From an uncultured Eubacteriales bacterium (GTDB lineage: Bacteria; Bacillota; Clostridia; Christensenellales; Borkfalkiaceae), in contig UQTB01000016.1 of NCBI GenBank assembly GCA_900543915.1, positions 1-47,878 of the forward strand: DNA of 47,878 nt, in the 5' to 3' direction. The stretch's first letter is position 1. Each line of letters starts with the position of its first letter. Below the pieces are notes generated by a model that was not told the origin of the DNA, made no database searches, and worked only from the letters and a program-made list of their open reading frames with translations. This document shows positions 1 to 7,453 of this stretch, piece by piece. The translations under genes and the position numbers were made by a program.

Positions 1-42
1 GAGCCGACGTAAAGAGTTATGCTATCTAACATACATCAAAAA

Positions 43-89
43 GAGGTAAGATAACACCCTCTGCAAAAAAGGTATCGTTATCTTACCTC
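43..89 (-). terminator. Inverted repeat at the 3' end of the truncated recombinase
   Basis: A perfect 13-bp inverted repeat (GAGGTAAGATAAC at 43-55, its complement at 77-89) encloses 21 nt. Read on the minus strand it overlaps the last codons and stop of the recombinase fragment and is followed by a run of five T, so it could work as an intrinsic terminator. It could equally be the terminal repeat of an element inserted into the recombinase gene, because the protein homology stops exactly where the repeat begins. The window edge prevents a choice. Confidence 0.5.
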
Positions 90-305
90 AACAAAATTCG
101 TACCCGAAAAGCCGTCGTCAACGTAGAATTCAATATTGGTAAAGCCGTGTTCTTTCGCATATTTTGCGAGAATTTCCTTTTGATGAACGATACTGTTGCT
201 ATCTCCGACAAGGTCGTCGTCTTTGGATAATCTTGCATATAATGCCGTTACGTCACCTCCGTAATTGTATTTTTTGTTATTTTTAATCGCCGTTTGTCCT
301 ATCAT
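78..305 (-). pseudogene. Truncated large serine recombinase (N-terminal resolvase fragment, TndX/TnpX type)
   Basis: Only 75 residues remain. They match the start of the resolvase catalytic domain of large serine recombinases carried by Tn4451-like mobilisable elements: the ALYARLS segment with the nucleophile candidate Ser27, then the acidic KDDD stretch, then YVDDGFSGTNF. Intact members run to about 500-560 residues, so the rest of the catalytic domain, the recombinase domain and the zinc ribbon are missing. Homology ends at GTNF and a foreign VEVR-stop tail follows, inside an inverted repeat. The fragment cannot be active. Its ATG overlaps the stop codon of the upstream TnpW-like frame (ATGA), the usual coupled arrangement in these elements. 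Confidence 0.8.
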
Positions 306-547
306 AATTGTTTACCTCCGTTATGCGGCAAACAGCGAGTTCGTCCCGATTCGCCCGATTGTATCCACGCGCTTTGGCGGGTTATCAGGCGTTTCATAAT
401 ATCGAGCGGAGTATCTGTTGCACCGAGTTGTTCCCGCGCTACCACAACGAAGGTTTTATCTCCGATGGGGTGATACTCTAATCTGTAATTGTAATCGTTT
501 TCTTGTCTTTTAGCCGTGTTTTCCGTAAATATAATCTCCTTATCAAT
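302..547 (-). CDS. TnpW-like small transposon protein, no canonical start codon
   Basis: An open frame of about 80 codons on the minus strand ends in a TGA that overlaps the ATG of the recombinase fragment. The segments FTENTAKR, the IGDKTFVVV strand and LDIMKRLI resemble the TnpW family of small proteins encoded just upstream of serine recombinases in Tn4451-type elements. The frame is open only from about 550 and has no ATG, GTG or TTG before the conserved part. The codon where the family Met would sit is ATT (545-547), and no clear ribosome-binding site precedes it. The gene is probably decayed along with the truncated recombinase. The family assignment rests on remembered sequence pattern and is moderately sure. 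Confidence 0.5.
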   Translation of the reverse strand: MDKEIIFTENTAKRQENDYNYRLEYHPIGDKTFVVVAREQLGATDTPLDIMKRLITRQSAWIQSGESGRTRCLPHNGGKQL

Positions 548-581
548 GATTTATTTACGTAAAACGGCAGGAAGAGTCGGC

Positions 582-806
582 TTATAATTTGCCGTCTTTT
601 TTCATATTTTTCAAGGCTTCGTAACCTTCTTTTATCAACCGGACTTTCGTTATTCCGTTTTCTTCGAGAAAAGCGTTTATCTCGTCATATAAGGCTCTCG
701 GTATCATCGTTCCGAAATTGCCGCTCGCTTGCTTTCTCTTTTCTTTATTCTTTTCTTCATACTTCCTGCGCGTTTTACGCACGGGAGTATCTTCTTTCCG
801 TTCCAT
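582..806 (-). CDS. Small basic protein of the mobilisable element, possible DNA-binding accessory
   Basis: This is a 74-residue, lysine/arginine-rich protein with an ATG behind a good Shine-Dalgarno sequence (CGGAGG about 8 nt upstream). The N-terminal third is highly charged. The remainder, from about residue 31, has a strand-helix-helix look (FGTMIPRALYDEINAFLEENGIT) reminiscent of small ribbon-helix-helix or relaxosome accessory proteins. It lies between the relaxase and the recombinase remnant, where mobilisable elements commonly encode such proteins. I do not recognise a specific family, and DNA binding is inferred from charge, size and position only. Confidence 0.5.
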   Translation of the reverse strand: MERKEDTPVRKTRRKYEEKNKEKRKQASGNFGTMIPRALYDEINAFLEENGITKVRLIKEGYEALKNMKKDGKL

Positions 807-908
807 TAAGTTAAACCTCCGAAAATATAAAATCGTATTGATACATATTATAACGATTTTACTCTAAGGAGTCAAGCTCTTTTTATGAACGGGGCAGAAA
901 ATATCCCT

Positions 909-1934
909 TTAATTTTTGTAATTGTTGGTGTTGCCTTGTTTTTCTTGCTTTTTGCGTTCTTCTTCGATTTCCGCTTCTATCTGTTGCAGGTGTGGGACTT
1001 GTCGAATGACGTCGGGAGTGAAGAGCGAAAGAACGGAATCGAAGAAACTTCCGATTGTTTTCTGCTTTCCGTGGACTATACGTCTATATTCCGTCGGATT
1101 TGTCCTTGCAAGTTCTTTGCCGACGTTTGTATAGTGTGAATTCTTATCCTTTTCCTTTTGCAAAGTTTCTGCTTTTCGGACGTATTCGAGCGTTTCGTCC
1201 ATAGCCTTTGTAAGCCGCTTTGAAAGGTCGTTGTTGTCTGCCGTTAAAGCGATTACTTGTTCCTGTAACTTTCCGCGCTTCCGTGGAATATTCCCGCTTT
1301 TTGCATCGGTTAAAGCGTCTGCATAAACTTGATTTTCTTTCTGTACGGCTTCGGCTTGCTCGATTATCTTTTTCGCCTTAAATTCGGCGGTGGAAAGATG
1401 TTTCTTCTGACTGCCTTCTTTTCCGCGCTGTAAGCCCCAACGTTTTCCGACTGCTTCATAAAAATCCGTTTGTAATTGTTGCAACTGCGATTTATCGAAA
1501 AGTTGTTTACTACAAAGCCGTCCGTCTTTCGTTACGGGCATTAGGTTTAAGTGCATATGCGGGGTTGTTTCGTCGGTATGTACCACCGCCGCGATAATGT
1601 TTTTTTCACCGTAACGCTCTGCAAAGAATTTGTAGCAGTCCGAGAAAAAGTTATACTGTTCAACCTTGGCTAAACCGTCGAAAAAAGTTTTATCCGAGCC
1701 TAACACAAACGAGTTCATAACAACCGCGTCTTTACGCGGGGATAAACCTAATTCCTTAATTCTACAGTTTATGAACTCCGTATAAGTTTTTCCGAAATGT
1801 GGCGTGAAGCGATAATTGTTTCTCGTCCGTTCGCTGTCTATCTGTGGATTTGACGCTTCGTAATTCTCGTCCCGTTCGTTTTCCTTTTCGATAGGCGCGA
1901 CATCTTGTTTATGGTATTTTTCCATATGACACAC
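909..1934 (-). CDS. MobV-family relaxase (Mob_Pre, plasmid recombination/mobilisation protein)
   Basis: MobV relaxases nick oriT and pilot single-stranded DNA during conjugative mobilisation, using the conjugation machinery of another element. The metal-binding motif HTDETTPHMH (encoded near 1552-1581) matches the family signature HxDExxPHxH. The N-terminal IEKENERDENYEASNPQID segment and the ISPRKDAV-like region fit, and the last 150 residues are coiled-coil and charged, as is usual. The GTG at 1934 is far from the strong AGGAGG (1956-1961). The frame stays open upstream as ISYLV, and ATC/ATT codons at 1944-1949 lie at ideal distance, so a non-canonical start is possible. No type IV secretion genes are nearby, so the element would be mobilisable and not self-transmissible. 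Confidence 0.85.
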   Translation of the reverse strand: MCHMEKYHKQDVAPIEKENERDENYEASNPQIDSERTRNNYRFTPHFGKTYTEFINCRIKELGLSPRKDAVVMNSFVLGSDKTFFDGLAKVEQYNFFSDCYKFFAERYGEKNIIAAVVHTDETTPHMHLNLMPVTKDGRLCSKQLFDKSQLQQLQTDFYEAVGKRWGLQRGKEGSQKKHLSTAEFKAKKIIEQAEAVQKENQVYADALTDAKSGNIPRKRGKLQEQVIALTADNNDLSKRLTKAMDETLEYVRKAETLQKEKDKNSHYTNVGKELARTNPTEYRRIVHGKQKTIGSFFDSVLSLFTPDVIRQVPHLQQIEAEIEEERKKQEKQGNTNNYKN

Positions 1935-1981
1935 TAAATATGAAATGATGATTTTCCTCCTGAAATTTGTTTTTTAATCGT

Positions 1982-2089
1982 TGAGCAAAGTGTGTAGAAT
2001 GTTCTCTGCCGACTGTTTTATTAGTGGATTCACAGCCTCGCAGAGCCCACAACTTCGCCTGCGAAGTATAGTGGGCTACACTTTGCTCA
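1982..2089. other. Candidate origin of transfer (nested inverted repeats upstream of mobV)
   Basis: An outer repeat pairs TGAGCAAAGTGTGTAG (1982-1997) with CTACACTTTGCTCA (2076-2089), with a 2-nt bulge. Inside it AGCCCAC (2044-2050) pairs with GTGGGCT (2071-2077), and innermost ACTTCGC (2052-2058) pairs with GCGAAGT (2061-2067). MobV relaxases act at inverted-repeat oriT sequences close to their own gene, and this lies directly upstream of the relaxase start. No nick site can be assigned from sequence alone. An mRNA leader structure is the alternative. Confidence 0.5.
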
Positions 2090-2293
2090 TAAACCTTCTG
2101 TTTTGCTTCGCATTTGCTTCCAAAGTTTTCTCCCGCTACGGCGGGTAATATTGATTGTAATTTGTCATTGTTTTACCTCCCGAAAGACGACAAAAAAGCC
2201 GCTGATATTTTTTCTATCACCGACTTAAAATACAAGTATTAAGTTTTTATTTTCGTTACATAAAGCACCTCTGATTTGTATTCGTAGACAAAA

Positions 2294-2344
2294 AAATCCG
2301 TGCGATTTCGGTTGCCTTTTTAGGCTTGTTCTTCGCACGGATTT
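2294..2344. terminator. Strong bidirectional hairpin
   Basis: AAATCCGTGCGA (2294-2305) pairs perfectly with TCGCACGGATTT (2333-2344). The loop contains a second stem, GCCT/AGGC (2314-2325). Both outer flanks are A/T runs, so it could terminate transcription in either direction and would insulate the mobilisation genes from the plus-strand defence block. Confidence 0.6.
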
Positions 2345-2700
2345 TAATCCTAATTATTTAATTTTTAGTCGATTTTATCTAAAAAATCGCATCACAACAA
2401 AACCCACGCCGAAATCTCTCTTTTTTAACGATTTCAACGCCCGTCGCGGAATTGCCACACTTAACTGCAATTCTATGGTAAACGACGGTAATTCTACCTA
2501 TTCGATTCCCCGAAAGGGAACGAACAATCGGGCAACATCTTCACGCCCGATAACGCCTTTTCTTCCTGCGCAATGCTTGATCTTATATCAAACCTATTAT
2601 AGTATAACAAACGAACATTTGTTCGTCAAGTGTTTTTGCTTATTTTTTTAAATATGCTTTTATTACTAAATCGACAATAATTTTAACATATAGCACAAAA

Positions 2701-2754
2701 GGGACAATATAAGAGACATTTTGTCTTGACATTTGTCCCTGGTTTTGATATACT
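2701..2754 (+). promoter_or_regulatory. Sigma-A-type promoter with two coaxial palindromes (putative operator)
   Basis: A near-consensus promoter is present: TTGACA at 2726-2731, a 17-nt spacer and TATACT at 2749-2754, about 30 nt ahead of the AlbA_2 gene. Two dyads share exactly one centre (position 2720): GGGACAA (2701-2707) with TTGTCCC (2733-2739), and AGACA (2714-2718) with TGTCT (2722-2726). Together they cover the -35 box. A dimeric repressor, plausibly the winged-helix-containing product of the next gene, could bind here and block RNA polymerase. The operator role is inferred; the sequence symmetry is observed. Confidence 0.7.
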
Positions 2755-2784
2755 ATTGTTGAAATCATAGAGTGGAGGTTTGAG

Positions 2785-4137
2785 ATGATAAATTTCGGAC
2801 ACGAAACGGAAGAGCTTGAATTTAAGAAAAGTACAAGTGAAATGCACGATGCAATGAAAGACATTGTTGCAATATTAAACAAGCACGAAAAAGGTATATT
2901 ATATTTTGGCGTTGCGCCCAACGGTGACGTAAAAGGTTTGCAGGTTGTTGAATCGACTTTGCGCGATGTTTCGAGAGTGATTTTTGAAAGTATAAAACCG
3001 CAAATTTATCCTCAAATTCAAAAAGTCACGATTGACGGGTGTGATATAATCGAAGTGAAATTCAGCGGGCGAAATAAACCATATTCGGCTTACGGGAAAT
3101 ATTATATCAGAGTTGCCGACGAAAGTCGCGAATTGACGCCTGCCGAACTTAAAGAAATGATGGTTGCAAGCGAGTATTCCGAGAAATGGGAACAATTTGA
3201 AACTCCTTACACGATTAAGGATATCGACGAGTCGGCTTTGAAAGATTTTTATAACCGCGCCATTGCTTGCGGAAGACTGCCCGACGACGGATACGATGCA
3301 GGAACGTTGCTTAATAAACTGGGTTTATTAAAAAACGGCAATTTGAATAATGCGGGATACGTTCTTTTTGGAAATAACGGTCCTGTTACACTTAAAATGG
3401 CTGTATTTGCGAGTGATGAAAAGTTGACTTTTTTGGATATAAACCGAATCGAAGATAATATTTTCAGATTAGTTGATACAGCACTTACCTATATCAAAAA
3501 GAATATTCGCTGGCGCGCAGAAATCGGAAGCGTTACGAGGGAAGAGATACCCGAAATACCGCTCAAGGCATTGCGTGAAATTGTAATAAACAGTTTTGCG
3601 CACGCAGAGTACGGAACGGGTTCTCAACACGAAATTGATATTCATCCCGGTAAAGTTGTAATATATAACCCCGGAACGTTTCCTTCTGAATTTTCTCCCG
3701 AAGATTTTGCGACGAAAAATCTATCTTCGATTATACGAAACGAGTTAATTGCAAAAGTGCTGTATCTCTGCCACGATATTGAATCTTTCGGCAGCGGGTT
3801 TAAGCGTGTGTATACTCTTTGTAACGCCGAAAACGTTTCTTGTTCTTATGAGAAAACCCCGATAGGTTTCTCGTTTGTCTTTTTGAGAAATGACCCTAAT
3901 GCGCTAAAAAGTGTCCCTGAACCGAGGCAAAATGTCTCTGTTGCTTTGTCCAAAACAGAGAAAGCGGTTTATCAGCTATTGAAATTACAACCGAATTTGA
4001 CGCGAGAAGAACTCTCAATGGAAATTTCTAAAACCGTAAAAACTGTTCAGCGCGCTCTTGACGGATTGAAAGAAAAAGGGCTTATTGCTCGCGTTGGTAA
4101 TACCCGTACGGGCTACTGGGAAATTTTACAACAATAA
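2785..4137 (+). CDS. AlbA_2 (Schlafen-type) domain / GHKL ATPase / winged-helix protein
   Basis: The 450-residue protein has three parts. Residues about 5-115 form an AlbA_2/Schlafen-type nucleic-acid-binding domain (ELEFKKS, ILYFGVAPNGDVKGL). Residues about 260-375 form a RecG-like HATPase_c_4 domain with the N-box REIVINSFAHAEY (Asn269) and a following NPG turn. The last 65 residues form a winged helix (TREELSMEIS, TVQRALDGLKEKGLI). Proteins of this build are usually called transcriptional regulators and often sit beside restriction-modification genes. It heads the block, its stop is 22 nt before the helicase start, and a palindromic operator precedes it. Likely role: ATP-responsive regulator of the downstream genes. 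A direct defence role is possible. Confidence 0.8.
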   Translation: MINFGHETEELEFKKSTSEMHDAMKDIVAILNKHEKGILYFGVAPNGDVKGLQVVESTLRDVSRVIFESIKPQIYPQIQKVTIDGCDIIEVKFSGRNKPYSAYGKYYIRVADESRELTPAELKEMMVASEYSEKWEQFETPYTIKDIDESALKDFYNRAIACGRLPDDGYDAGTLLNKLGLLKNGNLNNAGYVLFGNNGPVTLKMAVFASDEKLTFLDINRIEDNIFRLVDTALTYIKKNIRWRAEIGSVTREEIPEIPLKALREIVINSFAHAEYGTGSQHEIDIHPGKVVIYNPGTFPSEFSPEDFATKNLSSIIRNELIAKVLYLCHDIESFGSGFKRVYTLCNAENVSCSYEKTPIGFSFVFLRNDPNALKSVPEPRQNVSVALSKTEKAVYQLLKLQPNLTREELSMEISKTVKTVQRALDGLKEKGLIARVGNTRTGYWEILQQ

Positions 4138-4159
4138 TATTGATAGGAAGGAAAATTAT

Positions 4160-7100
4160 ATGGCTTCAATTATTGATAATAGATCAAAAACGATGTTGGA
4201 TTCGTTAAAGAATTCTCTAAAGCAAGCTGAAAGCGTTGATATCCTTACCGCGTTTTTCTATTTTTCGGGATTCAATGCATTGGCCGAAGATCTTAAAGAC
4301 AAAAAAATAAGGATTTTGGTTGGCTGTACGATTGACCCGAACGCAATCGGCGAGCTTTGTAATGCCGTAAAAAACAATCCCGACGAAGAATTAAGTTCTT
4401 ATTCCATTCGTGGCTATAACAATTTGAACAATTCTCAAAAGAAAAATAACTACATAAACAGTTTTATAGATTTATTTAATAAATCGTCTTTGGCGGACGA
4501 ATTCGATTCAACAGAAAACCAAGCGATTTTTAAAATGTTTTTAAATAAAATTAAAGACGGAACTTTGGAAATACGTTTAACGGCAAGACAAGATCACAGC
4601 AAGTTTTACGTAATTACAAATAAATATGAATATTCATGTTTCGGAGATCAAAAAGGCGTTGTATTTATGGGCTCGTCGAATTTTACTTATAACGGGCTTC
4701 TCGGTCAGGGCGAGATGAACGAGCGCTTTAGCGACAACATAAAATATGTCGAGTACGAAGAAAAGTTCGAAAGTCTTTGGGGCGACAGTAAGTCGATAGA
4801 TATTTGCGTAAAAGACGGCAATAAAGATTTTGAAACTGATTTAAAGAAAAAACTTTGGATTTTTGCAAAGCCGTCTCCATATCATATTTATACTCGCATA
4901 TTATACGAACTTTATAATTCTATCGACCAAAACAATGTCACTACACCATCGGAAATAACAAACGGGAAGTTCGCAAACTTCAAGTATCAATTAGATGCTA
5001 TTAAATACGGCGTTGACTGTATAAACAAAAATAACGGCGTAATAATAGCCGACGTCGTAGGTCTTGGAAAGTCGGTTATCGCATCGGCTATTGCATACAA
5101 TCTCGACATACATAAAACTGTTGTTATCGCTCCGCCGCACCTTGTGGATCAATGGGAAGATTATCAGCAAGATTTCGGACTTCGCGGAGTAAGAGTCTGC
5201 AGTAGTGGGAAGTTAGAAGATTTGTATAAAGACTATGCCGACGATCCCGATCCGATACTCTATGTAATAGATGAGGCGCATAGATACCGCAACGAATTAA
5301 GCGATAGTTATTTATGGCTCCACCAATTAACCCGTTCTAATGCAGAGAACAAAGTTATTTTGCTGACGGCAACTCCGTATAACAACCGTCCGCAAGACTT
5401 GTTCGCTCTTGTAAAACTCTTCCAAACACCAAGTCGATCCACTATAAATTCGGTGGACAATTTAAGCGTACGCTTTCACGAATTGATAGCAAGATATAAT
5501 AAACTTGAAAAAGAAGGTAAAAAGAATTTTTCCGACGAGATAAAAGTAGAACTTGATAAGTTAAGCGGTGAATTGCGAGTACTGATTGATCCTGTTATAA
5601 TCCGTCGTAGTCGTCTTGATTTACAGGAAATAAAAGAGTATGCCGACGACTTAAAATTACAGAACATTCATTTTCCCGAAGTCGTCGGACCGAAGTTGAT
5701 AGAATACGATTTAGGGGGAATACGAGAATTATATCTTGAAACGCTTGATAAATTAAGCAATCAATTTATCTGCGCTCGTTATAATCCTTCGGCATACTTA
5801 ATTGATCCGGAAGCTTTTAATGAAAAATATGGCGAGTTGTTTAATGAAATGAATATTCAGCAATTTCAGGGCAACTTGGCGCAGTTTATAAAAAGATTGC
5901 TTGTTATGCGTTTTGAAAGTTCCAAAGCGGCATTTAAGTCAACGCTTAACAGTTTGCTCACGTCTTACGAAAACATTAAAAAATGGTGGGATAAAGGTTA
6001 CGTACCGATAAAGAAGAGTGGTTACCTGCCTGATCCGGATGAAAATGAAATACAGGAAACTTTTGATGCAATCAATAATATAGCGGACGAGCCTTTAGAC
6101 GTTGATAAAATTAAGAAAAAGGCAATTCCTTTTGCGAAAAATTTATTTAAGGAAGAATTTATTTCTGCCGTTGAAAATGACGTAAAGTTGCTTCGCGGGA
6201 TATATAATGAATGGTTTACTTCTGATACCATCGGAGAAGATCCGAAATATAACGAAGTTTGCCGTCAGATTGAAAACAATCTCTCTGATAATTCTTCTCG
6301 AAAAATCGTTATTTTCTCGTCATTTGCCGATACTGCGGATTATGTAAAAGCAAGACTTGAAGAAGACGGCTATCGCGTGTTGTTATATACGGGCAAGGCA
6401 TCTAATATCGATCGTAACGTCGTTAAATCGAATTTTGACGCATCATATAAGGCGGCGGAACAGAAAAACGATTATGATATTATCGTCGCCACAGACGCTT
6501 TAAGCGAAGGTTTTAACCTTAACCGCGCTGGAGTTATTATTAACTATGATATTCCGTATAACCCGACGAGAGTCGTTCAAAGAATAGGTCGTATCAATCG
6601 TATCAACAAAAAAATGTTTGATAAGATTTATATCTATAATTTCTTTCCGACCGATATAGGCGAGCAGAATACTCTCATTAAGGGTATTTCCACTTTGAAA
6701 ATGTTCCTCATAAACAATATAGTCGGTAGCGATACGAGAACACTTACCCCCGATGAAACGTTGCAAAGTTATTTCAAAAAACAATACGATGACGCTAACG
6801 CCGAAAATAGCGAAAAAAGTTGGGATGTTGATTTCAGAAACGATTATAATGCGATAAAGCATAACGTCAGGTTTATCGATGAAACTTTAAAAATCCCTGA
6901 AAGAGCGAGAATTGTTCGTAAGGATAAATCCGTTCCTTGCGCCATCTCGTTTGCGAAACGCGGCAATAATACATTGTTTGCTTTGGCAAATCCGTATAGC
7001 GAAAAGGCGGAGATTGTTCCGCCTGAAAAAGTGCTTGCATTATTCAAAGCCGAACCGGAAGAAAAGAGTTTTGAGTATGACGAGGCGCTGGATAAGAAAT

Positions 7101-7453
7101 TTGCGATTTTGCGCGACGAAATCCGCAAACCTTATCCCAAAATAAAACTCGATAAACGTAAAGGCGAAGCGATAGAAAATCTTGAAAAACTCGCCGTTGT
7201 TTGCCCTGCTGAAAAAGATTATATCGCGGACTTACTTGACGTTATCAAAACCTATGACGATTTAAGCGATGGTGAATTAAAGTATTTGGCAAAGCTTACT
7301 ATAAAAAAGAACGATGCGGACGATATCGTTCGGGAATTAAAAGAAAAAATACCCGTCAACTACATTATTCAGATAAAGCGTAAAGTGGAAAGCATTGATG
7401 CGCAGACGGAAATTATTATGTTTACGGAGGACTTAAGAAGTGATAACGCTTGA
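4160..7453 (+). CDS. Phospholipase D-like nuclease / SNF2-type DEAH helicase
   Basis: The 1,097-residue protein starts at ATG 4160 behind GGAAGG; the frame is open further upstream but that part overlaps the preceding gene. The N-terminal part carries one PLD-type half-site, HSK (His146, Lys148) with GSSN (171-174). The superfamily II helicase core follows: Walker A VVGLGKS near 299-305, DEAH at 371-374, an LLTATP motif, and helicase C with QRIGR at 807-811. Such fusions translocate on DNA using ATP and are found in restriction and DISARM-like defence loci. The next gene, an adenine methyltransferase, overlaps its end by 14 nt, so the two are translationally linked and probably form a complex. 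The last 250 residues are charged and unrecognised. Confidence 0.85.
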   Translation: MASIIDNRSKTMLDSLKNSLKQAESVDILTAFFYFSGFNALAEDLKDKKIRILVGCTIDPNAIGELCNAVKNNPDEELSSYSIRGYNNLNNSQKKNNYINSFIDLFNKSSLADEFDSTENQAIFKMFLNKIKDGTLEIRLTARQDHSKFYVITNKYEYSCFGDQKGVVFMGSSNFTYNGLLGQGEMNERFSDNIKYVEYEEKFESLWGDSKSIDICVKDGNKDFETDLKKKLWIFAKPSPYHIYTRILYELYNSIDQNNVTTPSEITNGKFANFKYQLDAIKYGVDCINKNNGVIIADVVGLGKSVIASAIAYNLDIHKTVVIAPPHLVDQWEDYQQDFGLRGVRVCSSGKLEDLYKDYADDPDPILYVIDEAHRYRNELSDSYLWLHQLTRSNAENKVILLTATPYNNRPQDLFALVKLFQTPSRSTINSVDNLSVRFHELIARYNKLEKEGKKNFSDEIKVELDKLSGELRVLIDPVIIRRSRLDLQEIKEYADDLKLQNIHFPEVVGPKLIEYDLGGIRELYLETLDKLSNQFICARYNPSAYLIDPEAFNEKYGELFNEMNIQQFQGNLAQFIKRLLVMRFESSKAAFKSTLNSLLTSYENIKKWWDKGYVPIKKSGYLPDPDENEIQETFDAINNIADEPLDVDKIKKKAIPFAKNLFKEEFISAVENDVKLLRGIYNEWFTSDTIGEDPKYNEVCRQIENNLSDNSSRKIVIFSSFADTADYVKARLEEDGYRVLLYTGKASNIDRNVVKSNFDASYKAAEQKNDYDIIVATDALSEGFNLNRAGVIINYDIPYNPTRVVQRIGRINRINKKMFDKIYIYNFFPTDIGEQNTLIKGISTLKMFLINNIVGSDTRTLTPDETLQSYFKKQYDDANAENSEKSWDVDFRNDYNAIKHNVRFIDETLKIPERARIVRKDKSVPCAISFAKRGNNTLFALANPYSEKAEIVPPEKVLALFKAEPEEKSFEYDEALDKKFAILRDEIRKPYPKIKLDKRKGEAIENLEKLAVVCPAEKDYIADLLDVIKTYDDLSDGELKYLAKLTIKKNDADDIVRELKEKIPVNYIIQIKRKVESIDAQTEIIMFTEDLRSDNA

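Larger units (their letters stand above)
1966..2784. other. Gene-free interval between relaxase and defence block
   Basis: This 0.8-kb interval contains no convincing gene. It holds the nested repeats proposed as oriT (1982-2089), a minus-strand micro-frame MTNYNQYYPP behind GGGAGG that stops after 10 codons, a strong hairpin (2294-2344), and about 250 bases (2345-2600) in which I see only decayed or non-coding sequence. The promoter/operator of the AlbA_2 gene is at its right end. It marks the seam between the mobilisation module and the defence-like module. Confidence 0.6.

Noticed and set aside
885..1139. Plus-strand 84-codon frame with a hydrophobic start, opposite the relaxase C-terminus
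   Set aside because: It is antisense to the charged relaxase tail, which naturally yields hydrophobic residues in the opposite frame. No ribosome-binding site is present.
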